Part shown: positions 49,261 to 57,860 of the stretch, in pieces
Position numbering within the stretch: the first letter of the stretch is position 1
Layout of the letters: each line of letters starts with the position of its first letter
Assembly: GCF_900106065.1 (NCBI RefSeq)
Contig: NZ_LT629796.1
Span: forward strand, 5,115,501-5,179,500
From: Pseudomonas mandelii
GTDB taxonomy: Bacteria > Pseudomonadota > Gammaproteobacteria > Pseudomonadales > Pseudomonadaceae
DNA: 64,000 nucleotides
Direction: 5' to 3'
Notes under the pieces: model-generated
Seen by the model: the letters and a program-made list of their open reading frames with translations, nothing else
Told to the model about the DNA's origin: nothing
Databases searched by the model: none
Translations under genes and position numbers: made by a program

Positions 49261-49719
49261 TCAGAGGGAGGTCAGTCGCCGTTCCATGATGATCGTGCGC
49301 TCGGCTCCGTGGAATTCGTCGCGGACTTTTCGAAAGCCCAGCTTGAAGTAGAAGGCTTCTGCGGTGATGGAGGAGGGGACGCGCAAGACCTCGATTTTGG
49401 CTTCGGCGGCGATGCACTCGATCGTGGCCATCAATTGCCTCCCGAGGCCGCGTCCTTGTTGAGTCGGGTCGACAAAGACGCTGCGCACCACATCGCGATC
49501 AAGGCTGGCCGTGGCCACGATATGACTGTTGATCATTGCGACGAAAACCTGGCGTTGGGTCAGCAGCGTGCGAATGGACTCGGTGGAAAAGCTCTTCTCC
49601 ACCTGCTCGATGATGTCGGGTGGGTAGTCCAGGGCATTGGACTGGCGCAGCGACTGGATGATGACCTGGCTGATGGCGGACGCGTCAGCTGCGGTGGCGG
49701 GCCGTATTTGCGGTTTCAT
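49261..49719 (-). CDS. GNAT-family N-acetyltransferase
   Basis: A 152-residue GNAT enzyme. The acetyl-CoA loop is QQGRGLGRQL near residue 91, after the beta-4 strand VRSVFVDPT, and FYFKLGFRKV near 125 is the usual C-terminal motif B. It starts MKPQIRPATAADASAI, the standard beginning. Acceptor unknown (amine or protein N-terminus). It lies alone between uspE and a REP element. Confidence 0.88.
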   Translation of the reverse strand: MKPQIRPATAADASAISQVIIQSLRQSNALDYPPDIIEQVEKSFSTESIRTLLTQRQVFVAMINSHIVATASLDRDVVRSVFVDPTQQGRGLGRQLMATIECIAAEAKIEVLRVPSSITAEAFYFKLGFRKVRDEFHGAERTIIMERRLTSL

Positions 49720-49752
49720 GGTGCTACCTCAGTCCTTTGAACATCCAATTCC

Positions 49753-49847
49753 CCTGTGGGAGCGAGCCTGCTCGCGATGGCTGAGTGTCAGTCGACATCT
49801 ACATCGGCTGGAAAGCAGTCATCGCTAGCAGGCTCGCTCCCACAGGG
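49753..49847. repeat. REP/BIME pair, GTGGGAGCGAGCCTGCTCGC type
   Basis: CCTGTGGGAGCGAGCCTGCT and a right arm CTAGCAGGCTCGCTCCCACA, with GAGTGTCAGTCGACATC in the spacer, the motif also found at 44457-44546. It abuts the stop of the DUF488 gene. Confidence 0.9.
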
Positions 49848-49849
49848 AT

Positions 49850-50236
49850 CTAGGCAATCTGTGCGCCGCGTGCTGCCAGCAACTCCCGCAACACAGAACG
49901 ATGGCAATGCGCTTCATCCTCGCAATAACACCCAACCGCCAGCGCGGTTTGATGGGAGAGGGCGGCCAGCAGATCCAGCAGTTGACTGGGCGCCGGGTGG
50001 TTCATTTCCGCCTTGAACTTGCGCCGAAAGGCCTCCCAGGCTTTGTCATCGGTGGCCGCTTTGGCTTCGGCCACCAGTTCCGCACTCGGCGACAGCAGTG
50101 GCTGCCACACATCATAAAAGTCCCGACGGGCGAACTCGGCCTTCGGTACACCACGAGGGGGGCGGCGTACCGTGCCGATCCGCAACCCTTCATCAGGCAG
50201 GCGCGGCGAGCCGAGTCGAACGATATGGATGGCCAT
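49850..50236 (-). CDS. DUF488 family protein (YeaO-like)
   Basis: A 128-residue DUF488 protein. It has the family pattern of an N-terminal RLGSPRL, a central RRDFYDVWQPLLSPS, and the C-terminal GCYCEDEAHCHRSVLRELL with its Cys and His cluster, which could bind a metal. The function of the family is not known. It lies 6 bases downstream of the phosphatidylcholine synthase gene, so the two are co-transcribed. Confidence 0.88.
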   Translation of the reverse strand: MAIHIVRLGSPRLPDEGLRIGTVRRPPRGVPKAEFARRDFYDVWQPLLSPSAELVAEAKAATDDKAWEAFRRKFKAEMNHPAPSQLLDLLAALSHQTALAVGCYCEDEAHCHRSVLRELLAARGAQIA

Positions 50237-50242
50237 GCTGCG

Positions 50243-50965
50243 TTACTTTTGGCGCGATCCGTCGAACCACTCCATGGCGGTGCGCCAGATGCAGATCCCC
50301 AGGAAGTAAGCCGACATCAGCAGCCAAAGCCCCATGACCATCGGGTTGATGACCGGGTGATTGACCACCAGCGACAAGCTGCACAGCAGCCAGATGGCGG
50401 TCACGGCAATGTTGATCGGCATGAACTTGCGCACGCGAAACGGGTGCAGGAACTTCATGCGGGTCACGGTCAGCAAGGCCAGGCCAATGATCGTCAGGAA
50501 GGTAATCCATGGCGACGGGGCGATGATGTACAGGCACAGGGCCACGACGTTCCAGGCGGCGGGGAAGCCCTGGAAGTAATTGTCTTTGCTTTTCATGTTG
50601 ACGTTGCAGAAGCAAAACAGCGACGAAACCAGAATCAGCGACACGGTCAGCAGCAGCGTGTAGTCCGGCAAGGGGATGTAGCGATAGATGAACAGCGCGG
50701 GGATGAACACATACGTCAGGTAGTCGATCACCAGATCGAGAATCGATCCATCGAAACTCGGCAACACCGACTGCACATTGACCTTGCGTGCCAGGGCACC
50801 GTCCAGCCCATCGACGATCAGGGCCACGCCCAGCCACAGCAGGCAGTTGGTGGCCTGGTTTTCCAGCAAGGCGAGGGTGGCGAGGAAGGCAGTGACCACG
50901 CCGGTGGCGGTAAAACCATGGGCGCCCCATGCTTTGAGTCTGGCGATGTGTAGGGTGGATATCAC
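50243..50965 (-). CDS. pcs: Phosphatidylcholine synthase
   Basis: A 240-residue CDP-alcohol phosphotransferase that condenses CDP-diacylglycerol directly with choline. Eight membrane spans are predicted. The family motif is present with the long Pcs-type spacer: DGLDGALARKVN near residue 53 then FDGSILDLVIDYLTY with its two Asp near 75. NYFQGFPAAWN near 130 and FVHPFRVR-like FLHPFRVR near 170 are typical of Pcs. The start is taken as the GTG read from 50965 (VISTLHIARLKAWGAHGFTATG); GGAG lies ten bases ahead. PC needs external choline, common for plant-associated pseudomonads. Confidence 0.9.
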   Translation of the reverse strand: MISTLHIARLKAWGAHGFTATGVVTAFLATLALLENQATNCLLWLGVALIVDGLDGALARKVNVQSVLPSFDGSILDLVIDYLTYVFIPALFIYRYIPLPDYTLLLTVSLILVSSLFCFCNVNMKSKDNYFQGFPAAWNVVALCLYIIAPSPWITFLTIIGLALLTVTRMKFLHPFRVRKFMPINIAVTAIWLLCSLSLVVNHPVINPMVMGLWLLMSAYFLGICIWRTAMEWFDGSRQK

Positions 50966-51170
50966 GGGGGGCGTTCTCCAGAAAGATGAAGCAAGCCAGT
51001 CATCACCCTCATTATCAAGGGCGGCGGCAAACCGGTTCGGTTGCAGGTATCGACCGGAAATCCGGGAATAAGGTTCACCGCCAGTAAATCTTAGCTGGGC
51101 CGGCAAAAAATACTTTGGATTAATCTGCAGTGCTGTTCACTGAACACTGGCACACAGACTTACCCGTTTT

Positions 51171-51284
51171 TGTGGCGAGGGAGCTTGCTCCCGCCGGGCT
51201 GCGTAGCGGCCCCAAAAAATGTGGCAGCAATGCCGGTTTTTGTGAGTGCTACGCACTCTAGCGGGAGCAAGCTCCCTCGCCACA
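51171..51284. repeat. REP/BIME pair, TGTGGCGAG type
   Basis: TGTGGCGAGGGAGCTTGCTC at left, GGGAGCAAGCTCCCTCGCCA at right, inner stems GGGCTGCGTAGCGGCCCC and GTGAGTGCTACGCACTC. The 398-base gap 50966-51363 has, besides this, the pcs leader (to about 51100) and the promoter of the DUF533 gene. Confidence 0.92.
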
Positions 51285-51363
51285 GGCCAAACGGTAATGG
51301 CGCATTTGCCGGCGAGGACTATTGTTGCCTGACCGGGTCACTCCCATCGATGAGGACGTCGTC

Positions 51364-52086
51364 ATGAACACCAGCGATTTGCTCGAACAACTCCTGCGGG
51401 CCGGCCAGGGCTCCAGGGAGCGACAGGGTGGCGCATCTGCCCAGGGCGGCATCGACGGCGGTCTGGGCGGGTTGCTTGGCGGCTTGTTGGGCGGTGGCGG
51501 TGGTTCAGCCACGGGCGGGGGCGGATTGGGTGGTTTGCTCGGTGGCCTGCTCGGCGGCGGCTCACCGCTGGGCGGCTCGACCCGCACCCGCTCAAGTGGC
51601 GGCACCAACTATGCGGCCCTGGCTTCGCTCGGGATGATGGCCTTCCAGGCGTATCAGGCATGGCAACGCAGTCAGGCGGCTGCGCCGCAACAGGCACCGC
51701 GTACTGTAGACCTTTTGTCCGGCCCGGAAGTCGAGGAGCACAGCCATGCTGTGCTGCGGGCGTTGATTGCTGCAGCGAAGGCCGACGGCCGGATCGACGA
51801 CGCCGAGAAACAGATGATCAGTACCGAACTGGGACGTCACACCGAAGACCCGCAATTGCAGCAATGGCTGGATGACGAAGTGGCCCGGCCGCTGGATGCC
51901 GCCGATGTGGCGCAGTCGGCGACGGATCCTGGCATGGCGTCAGAGATGTACCTGGCCAGCGTGATGCTGGTGGACGATCAGCAGGATGCCGAGCGCAACT
52001 ATCTGGATGAGCTGGCGGCGGCGCTGAAGATTGACCCTGAGCTGCAAGTGCATCTGGAGCAGCAGGCCAAGGGTGGTGCGGTTTAG
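51364..52086 (+). CDS. DUF533 (YebE-like) protein with TerB-type domain
   Basis: A 240-residue protein. Residues about 28-72 are a Gly/Leu-rich low-complexity stretch with repeated GGLLGGLLGG units; residues about 115-235 are the DUF533/TerB-like helical domain (HAVLRALIAAAKADGRIDDAEKQMI, in part AAAKADGRIDDAEK, with the acidic metal-site residues, and SVMLVDDQQDAERNYLDELAAAL, in part AERNYLDELAAAL). YebE homologues respond to envelope stress, but the role is unknown. The ATG at 51364 starts MNTSDLLEQLL, the family beginning. Confidence 0.9.
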   Translation: MNTSDLLEQLLRAGQGSRERQGGASAQGGIDGGLGGLLGGLLGGGGGSATGGGGLGGLLGGLLGGGSPLGGSTRTRSSGGTNYAALASLGMMAFQAYQAWQRSQAAAPQQAPRTVDLLSGPEVEEHSHAVLRALIAAAKADGRIDDAEKQMISTELGRHTEDPQLQQWLDDEVARPLDAADVAQSATDPGMASEMYLASVMLVDDQQDAERNYLDELAAALKIDPELQVHLEQQAKGGAV

Positions 52087-52120
52087 GGGCCCGTTAAACC
52101 GGGTTGTCTTTCAGGCCGCC

Positions 52121-52196
52121 TTCGTTAGCAGGCCAGCGCCCACAGTGGATTTGCGGTGTGCGCAAGGTCCCTGTGGGCGCTAGCCTGCTAGCGAAG
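52121..52196. repeat. REP-like inverted repeat, TTCGTTAGCAGGCCAGCGCC type
   Basis: TTCGTTAGCAGGCCAGCGCC and GGGCGCTAGCCTGCTAGCGA form a variant pair between the convergent DUF533 and cupin genes. Arms differ from the other REP types, with TAGCAGGC in place of GAGCAGGC. Confidence 0.85.
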
Positions 52197-52209
52197 AACG
52201 ATAACGCGG

Positions 52210-52650
52210 TCAAACTGCCGGTTTGGGCACCAGGAAAATAACCCCGTACGCTTCGGCAATCTCCAGTATCCGCGGTAAATCCTCCGGAACCCTTAATTGA
52301 TCCACCGCCGCAAAAAACTGCCCGCCCCGCGGATCCGACACCACGCCAATCATCTTCGCGGTAGGGCTGATGTTCTTGTAGGCATGAATCGAACCCCCGG
52401 GGATATGCACATACCCCCCGGCCGAGACGGTGGTGGACTTGCCCGCCACGGTCACTTCGACCTGGCCGTCGACCACATAGAACGCCTCGTCCCACGGATG
52501 AAAGTGCAGCGGCGGCCCTCCACCTTGCACGCCTTCCTGAATATGCATCTCAAAGGGCTTGCTGAGGTCGCCGCCCGCGAGGATGGTGATCGCCTCGCCC
52601 ACGACATTTACGGGTGCCGGCGATTGCTCGATGACGTGCACCGTTCGCAT
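52210..52650 (-). CDS. Single-domain cupin protein
   Basis: A 146-residue cupin. The first motif is PPLHFHPWDEAFYVVDGQ with two His and one Glu (near residues 48-54), the second GGYVHIPGGSIHAYKN near 79, so a complete metal site is likely. It may be an oxygenase or sugar/ligand sensor; not decidable. The ATG read from 52650 follows GGAGAGCAGTC. Solitary. Confidence 0.85.
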   Translation of the reverse strand: MRTVHVIEQSPAPVNVVGEAITILAGGDLSKPFEMHIQEGVQGGGPPLHFHPWDEAFYVVDGQVEVTVAGKSTTVSAGGYVHIPGGSIHAYKNISPTAKMIGVVSDPRGGQFFAAVDQLRVPEDLPRILEIAEAYGVIFLVPKPAV

Positions 52651-52842
52651 GACTGCTCTCCGAAGATGACCCCGCACCCGCTGATTATAGGCCGCGTGCG
52701 CCGGGCGGGCGGTGCTGCACAGGTCCGTCCGTCAGGGCGATTTCAACGTCGATTGAATTTTTCTCCGGGCAAATCGCTCTGCTGATGTAGAGACGTGTTG
52801 ATTCAACGTCCTGCCACTGGCCTTAGACCGAGAGATGCGCCC

Positions 52843-54228
52843 ATGACTGCCCTGACACGACTTGAATCGCGGCCCGCCCACGAACACCCGATCCCGGCCG
52901 CCGGGAGCCTTAAACAAGCCTATGAACACCTGCTGCTGGGCGTCGACTCCGAGCAACGGCGTGCTCTGGCGCGAAGCTTTCTAGAGGTGCAGCTGGAACA
53001 CGCCACCCACTTGCCTCAAGAAATGCCAACGGACCTGTCGGCCCTGCAATCGTTCGTCGAACACCACAGCGTCGACGTTGCCCGCCAATACGCCGACTAC
53101 CTGCAACAACGCAAAGAAGGCGGGCCCCGGCAGTTTTTCACTAACAAGGCCCACGCGCTGTTTTTCCTGCAAGCCGTGGCCCCGACCAAACTGGTCGACG
53201 GCGCCTGGTTGTACGGCCTGTTGCGTCAGTGGCGCGACCCGCGTTTCGAAGGGCTGATCTGCACCTATCTGGAAGAGCTCGGCGACGGCAACCCGGCGCA
53301 GAATCATGTGGTGATCTACCGCAAGCTGCTCGCCGAACATGGTCTGCAAGACCCTGGGGTGATCGCCGACGAGCATTACCTGCAGGGCGCGATACAACTG
53401 GCGCTGGGCGAATCCGCCGACGAGTTTTTGCCGGAGGTGATCGGCTACAACCTGGGCTACGAACAGCTGCCGTTGCACCTGCTGATCAGCGCCTATGAAC
53501 TCAGCGAATTGGGCATCGATCCGTATTACTTCACCCTGCACGTGACCATCGACAACGCCAGCACCGGCCACGCGCAAAAAGCCGTGCAGTCGGTGCTGCA
53601 ACTGCTGCCGGTGGAAGGCGATCGCGAAGACTTTCTGCGTCGGGTCGCGCTGGGTTATCGACTCAATGATCTGGGGCAGGGCAGTCGCGCGATCATCGAA
53701 TCGTTCGACCTCGACGCCGAGTTGCTCAACATGCTTGAGCGCAAGCGTCCGTTCGGCCAGCACATGCATTCCGACTACTGCCGTTTTGAAGGCAAGACCG
53801 TCAACCAATGGCTGTCCGCGCCGGAGCAGTTGCCAGGGTTCCTTGCCGCCATGGAAAAAAAGGGCTGGATCAAGCGCGGACAGGATCCTCAGGCCAGTCG
53901 CTTCTGGCAGTTGATCGAGGGGGATGGTGCCGCCATGTTCGGCGTATTCAGCCCCTATGAAAAACAGCTGCTGCATGACTGGATTGCCGGCAACTGGACG
54001 CCTGAGCGCTCAGCCACAGCGGTCCGCCGAGGCACGAGTGTCGCGACAGAACCGCCAGTGCCCGACAACGACCCGGATATCCAGAGCCTGCAAACCTCGC
54101 TGGAGGGGCTTGCCGCACACGAGCAGATGCCCGTGCTGATCCCGTGGTTGTCGGCCCATCGGCATTCCCATCCAGCCGGCCTGATGGCTACGCGACGGTT
54201 CATCGAACTCAAATCCAGCCTGCGATAG
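52843..54228 (+). CDS. Haem-oxygenase-like diiron (HDO-type) iron-containing redox enzyme
   Basis: A 461-residue all-helical protein of the iron-containing redox enzyme family. The C-terminal two thirds show metal-ligand-like residues in LEELGDGNPAQNHVVIYRKLL (in part EELGDGNPAQNH), LGIDPYYFTLHV and IDNASTGHAQKA. Relatives of this fold oxidise or cleave amino acids and fatty acids with O2. The N-terminal 130 residues are a helical extension. It heads an operon with a HemK-like methyltransferase 9 bases on and then ligD. The link between an oxidase and DNA repair is unexplained. Confidence 0.8.
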   Translation: MTALTRLESRPAHEHPIPAAGSLKQAYEHLLLGVDSEQRRALARSFLEVQLEHATHLPQEMPTDLSALQSFVEHHSVDVARQYADYLQQRKEGGPRQFFTNKAHALFFLQAVAPTKLVDGAWLYGLLRQWRDPRFEGLICTYLEELGDGNPAQNHVVIYRKLLAEHGLQDPGVIADEHYLQGAIQLALGESADEFLPEVIGYNLGYEQLPLHLLISAYELSELGIDPYYFTLHVTIDNASTGHAQKAVQSVLQLLPVEGDREDFLRRVALGYRLNDLGQGSRAIIESFDLDAELLNMLERKRPFGQHMHSDYCRFEGKTVNQWLSAPEQLPGFLAAMEKKGWIKRGQDPQASRFWQLIEGDGAAMFGVFSPYEKQLLHDWIAGNWTPERSATAVRRGTSVATEPPVPDNDPDIQSLQTSLEGLAAHEQMPVLIPWLSAHRHSHPAGLMATRRFIELKSSLR

Positions 54229-54237
54229 GAGCACGGC

Positions 54238-55230
54238 ATGAATCAGGAAGAACAACTGGGCGCTGCCGATCTGGCGCTGGTGCAGCTGGGGCGCCGTTTG
54301 CAGGCCGATGGTTACCGGTTTATCACCCCGACGCCGCTCACGCACCAGCGGGTCAACGACCGTGCCTTTGGGCAAAACGCCCGGACCTTGCGCGACGTGT
54401 TCGGCTGGTCGCGCTCATTCGAACCGGGCCTGCTGTCGACCGATGAACAGCGGCAGTTGCAGGAGGCGGGCGTGCTGCAAGAAAGCAACGGCCGACTGAA
54501 AAGCCGCGTGCGCTGGTCCAGCCTCGATGATTTGCTGTTCGTGCACTCGGGGTTTCCCACCGACGCGGCGGACGCGGTGTTTTTCGGACCGGACAGCTAC
54601 CGGTTTGCGCAGCTGATCCACGCTCATCTTCAACAATCCTTCGCGCCGATCCGGCGCGCCGTCGACATTGGTTGCGGCGCGGGTGTCGGGGCGATTGTGA
54701 TTGCCCGCGCACGCCGTGAAGCCGAGGTGCTGGCCGTCGATATCAATCCCGCGGCGCTGCGTTTGACGGCGGTCAACGCGGCCCTGGCGGAAGTCGCTAA
54801 CGTCACGGTCGAGGCCAGCGATGTGCTGCAGGACGTCGACGGCCAGTTCGACCTGATCGTCGCCAATCCGCCCTACATGGCCGACCCCACCGAGCGCGCT
54901 TACCGGCATGGTGGCGGCGCTCTCGGTGCGCAGTTATCGTTGCGCATTGTCGAGCAGGCGTTGCTTCGACTGGCGCCCGGTGGCTCTTTGGTGCTGTACA
55001 CCGGGGTGGCAATGATCGATGGCCAGGATCCGTTTCTTGAGGCACTGACCCCGCGCCTTGAATCGCCGATGTTCGGCTGGACCTATCGCGAACTCGATCC
55101 CGATGTGTTCGGTGAAGAGTTGCTGACGCCCGGCTATCAACGGGTGGAGCGGATTGCGGTCGTGGCCTTGATCGTCACGCGCATCGGCCCCGGCATTGGG
55201 GGACGCGTCGAGCCAACAGGTGCGCCATGA
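54238..55230 (+). CDS. HemK/RlmG-like N5-type methyltransferase
   Basis: A 330-residue methyltransferase. Residues about 1-115 form an N-terminal helical region with no clear family; the core begins AVDIGCGAGVGAIVIARA (near 142), has the strand-2 acid in LAVDINPAAL, and the target-nucleophile motif NPPYMADP near 205 typical of enzymes that methylate glutamine, adenine or guanine. GAGCACGGC precedes the ATG. Its stop overlaps the ligD ATG (ATGA), so these are coupled. Substrate unknown; a protein Gln or nucleic-acid base is expected. Confidence 0.85.
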   Translation: MNQEEQLGAADLALVQLGRRLQADGYRFITPTPLTHQRVNDRAFGQNARTLRDVFGWSRSFEPGLLSTDEQRQLQEAGVLQESNGRLKSRVRWSSLDDLLFVHSGFPTDAADAVFFGPDSYRFAQLIHAHLQQSFAPIRRAVDIGCGAGVGAIVIARARREAEVLAVDINPAALRLTAVNAALAEVANVTVEASDVLQDVDGQFDLIVANPPYMADPTERAYRHGGGALGAQLSLRIVEQALLRLAPGGSLVLYTGVAMIDGQDPFLEALTPRLESPMFGWTYRELDPDVFGEELLTPGYQRVERIAVVALIVTRIGPGIGGRVEPTGAP

Positions 55231-57827
55231 ACAAGAATCTGGATGATTACAACCGCATGCGCGATTTTTCGGCGACCTCTGAGCCCGCCGCGAAACGTTC
55301 AGGCAAGAAAACTGCGAAAGACCATGCCTTGCAGTTCTGTATCCAGAAGCACGATGCCTCGCGGTTGCACTATGACTTTCGCCTGGAACTCGATGGCGCA
55401 CTGAAAAGCTGGGCCGTGCCGAAAGGCCCCTCGCTAGACCCCAAGGTCAAGCGCCTGGCGGTCCACGTTGAAGACCATCCGATCGATTACGCCACGTTCG
55501 AGGGCAGCATTCCGGAAGGGCATTACGGTGCCGGCGATGTGATTGTCTGGGACCGGGGCGTGTGGATCCCCCAGGAAGATCCGGCCAAGGCCTATGCCAA
55601 AGGCAAGCTCAAGTTCGAGCTGCAAGGCGAGAAACTCGGCGGCTTGTGGAACCTGGTTCGCACGCACATGCCGGGCAAGCAGGAGCAGTGGTTTCTGATC
55701 AAGCATCAGGACAGCGCGGCGAAACCCGAGAGTGATTACGACGTGGTCGCCGCCGAACCCGACAGCGTGCTCAGTGACCGCACCATTGTCCCCAAAAAGG
55801 CCAAGACCGCCGCCAAGCCCAAACCGGTGAAGAAGCCGGCGCGCAAGGTCGCGGCTAAACAGCGGTCGGCGCAACTCACCGGGGCTCACAAGGCCAAGCT
55901 GCCCGACCAGCTCAAACCGGAATTGGCGACGCTGGTGGAAAAAGCCCCGCCGGGCGAGTGGAGCTATGAGATCAAGTTCGACGGCTACCGGATCATGGCG
56001 CGCATCGACCACGACGAGGTGAAACTCTTCACCCGCAACGGCCACGACTGGACCCACAAATTGCCGAAACAGGCCGAGGCGCTGGCCGCTCTGGGCCTGG
56101 AGTCCGCCTGGCTCGACGGTGAGATGGTGGTGGCTAACGAGCAGGGTGTGCCGGACTTTCAGGCGCTGCAAAATGCCTTTGAATCCAATCGCAGCGGCAA
56201 CATCCTTTATTACCTGTTCGACATGCCTTACCTCAATGGCGTGGACCTGCGCGAGGTGCCGGTCGAGGAGCGGCGGGTCGCGCTGGCAACGGTGCTCAAA
56301 CCCAATAAAGATCCTTTGCTGCGCTTCTCCGACGCGTTCGGCGAGGAGCCGGAAGCCTTGCTCAACAGTGCCTGCCAAATGCAGATGGAAGGGCTGATCG
56401 GCAAGCGCCTGGGGTCGCCTTATGTGTCACGGCGCAGCAGTGACTGGATCAAGCTCAAGTGCAAACATCGGCAGGAATTCGTCGTGGTCGGGTTCACCGA
56501 TCCCAAAGGTGCGCGCAATGCCTTCGGCGCGCTGCTGTTGGGATTGCATGACCGGGACAGTGGCGAGTTGCGCTACGCTGGCAAGGTCGGCACCGGTTTC
56601 AACGAGACCACGCTCAAGCACATTTATGAACAGCTCAAACCGTTGCAGGTAAAAAAACCGGCGGTGGTCAATCCGCCGACCGGTTTCGACGCCAAGGGTG
56701 TGCATTGGCTCAAACCGGTGTTGCTCGCCGAAGTCGCGTTCGCCGAGATGACCAAGGACGGATCGGTGCGCCATGCCGTATTCCATGGCTTGCGCGATGA
56801 CAAGCCCGCCGAAGACATCACCGAGGAGCGTGCGAAAGCCGTGAAAGCCCAGACCAGCAGGAAATCCGCCGCTGACAAACCGGCCACCGCGACGAAAAAG
56901 AAAACGGCCAAGGCAGCGCCCGCGCCCTCACAAGTCGGCCTCGGCGACGGCAAGGTGCGCATCACCCACCCGGATCGGGTGATCGATGCAAGCAGCGGCA
57001 CCACCAAAGTGCAGCTGGCGGAATATTACGCCAGCGTCGCCGAATGGATTCTGCCCGAGCTCAAGGATCGGCCGGTGGCGCTGGTGCGCGCCCCGGATGG
57101 CATCGCGGGCGAGCTGTTCTTCCAGAAAAACGCCGAGCGCCTGGCCATTCCGGGCATCACCACGCTGGACAAGGACGTCACCGGCCAACCGGTGATGATC
57201 ATCAACAACGCCGAAGCGCTGATTGGCGCCGTGCAGATGAGCACGGTGGAACTGCACACCTGGAACGCTACCACGGAGAATCTCGACAAACCTGACCGCT
57301 TCGTTCTCGACCTCGACCCGGACCCGGCGCTGCCGTGGAAAAGCATGGTCGAGGCGACTCAGCTGACGCTGTCGGTGCTGGATGAGCTGGGGCTCAAGGC
57401 CTTCCTCAAGACCAGCGGCGGCAAGGGGATTCACCTGGTGGTGCCGCTGACCCGCAAGCACGGTTGGGACGAGGTGAAGGACTTCAGCCACGCAATTGTC
57501 AGCCACATGGCGAAGTTGCTGCCGGAGCGCTTTTCGGCGGTGTCAGGGCCGAAGAATCGCGTCGGACGGATCTTCATCGATTACCTGCGCAATGGACTGG
57601 GTGCCACTACCATCTGCGCCTATGCCGCCCGCACCCGCGAAGGGTTGCCGGTGTCAGTGCCGATTTTTCGGGAAGAGGTGGCAGAGCTCAAGGGCGGTAA
57701 TCAGTGGAATATCCACAACGTGCAGGAACGACTGGCTGAAGTGGGTGATGAACCTTGGGCAGACTTGAAGAAAACCCGGCAAACCATCACCGCCGACATG
57801 CGTCGGCGGGTCGGAATGAAAAAATAG
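55227..57827 (+). CDS. ligD: ATP-dependent DNA ligase LigD (PE-LIG-POL)
   Basis: An 866-residue multifunctional repair protein in the Pseudomonas domain order. Residues about 30-165: 3'-phosphoesterase, with HYDFRLELDG and VEDHPIDYATFEG and GHYGAG. Residues about 235-530: ligase, with the adenylated Lys in EIKFDGYR and SDWIKLKC as motif V. Residues about 565-860: primase/polymerase, with FVLDLDPDP (catalytic Asp pair) and KTSGGKGIHLVVPL. Two Lys/Ala-rich linkers join the parts. Works with Ku in non-homologous end joining; no ku gene is in the window. Third gene of an operon with an HDO-type oxidase and a methyltransferase. Confidence 0.96.
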   Translation: MNKNLDDYNRMRDFSATSEPAAKRSGKKTAKDHALQFCIQKHDASRLHYDFRLELDGALKSWAVPKGPSLDPKVKRLAVHVEDHPIDYATFEGSIPEGHYGAGDVIVWDRGVWIPQEDPAKAYAKGKLKFELQGEKLGGLWNLVRTHMPGKQEQWFLIKHQDSAAKPESDYDVVAAEPDSVLSDRTIVPKKAKTAAKPKPVKKPARKVAAKQRSAQLTGAHKAKLPDQLKPELATLVEKAPPGEWSYEIKFDGYRIMARIDHDEVKLFTRNGHDWTHKLPKQAEALAALGLESAWLDGEMVVANEQGVPDFQALQNAFESNRSGNILYYLFDMPYLNGVDLREVPVEERRVALATVLKPNKDPLLRFSDAFGEEPEALLNSACQMQMEGLIGKRLGSPYVSRRSSDWIKLKCKHRQEFVVVGFTDPKGARNAFGALLLGLHDRDSGELRYAGKVGTGFNETTLKHIYEQLKPLQVKKPAVVNPPTGFDAKGVHWLKPVLLAEVAFAEMTKDGSVRHAVFHGLRDDKPAEDITEERAKAVKAQTSRKSAADKPATATKKKTAKAAPAPSQVGLGDGKVRITHPDRVIDASSGTTKVQLAEYYASVAEWILPELKDRPVALVRAPDGIAGELFFQKNAERLAIPGITTLDKDVTGQPVMIINNAEALIGAVQMSTVELHTWNATTENLDKPDRFVLDLDPDPALPWKSMVEATQLTLSVLDELGLKAFLKTSGGKGIHLVVPLTRKHGWDEVKDFSHAIVSHMAKLLPERFSAVSGPKNRVGRIFIDYLRNGLGATTICAYAARTREGLPVSVPIFREEVAELKGGNQWNIHNVQERLAEVGDEPWADLKKTRQTITADMRRRVGMKK

Positions 57828-57860
57828 CGTCTTGGTTAGTCGCGCTCTTTGCAGCTGCCG

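Noticed and set aside
52744..52810. TTCAACGTC repeats and a GTTGATTCAAC dyad before the HDO gene, as FNR/Anr or other operator
   Set aside because: The half-site spacing does not match TTGAT-N4-ATCAA and the pattern is short; not strong enough to call.
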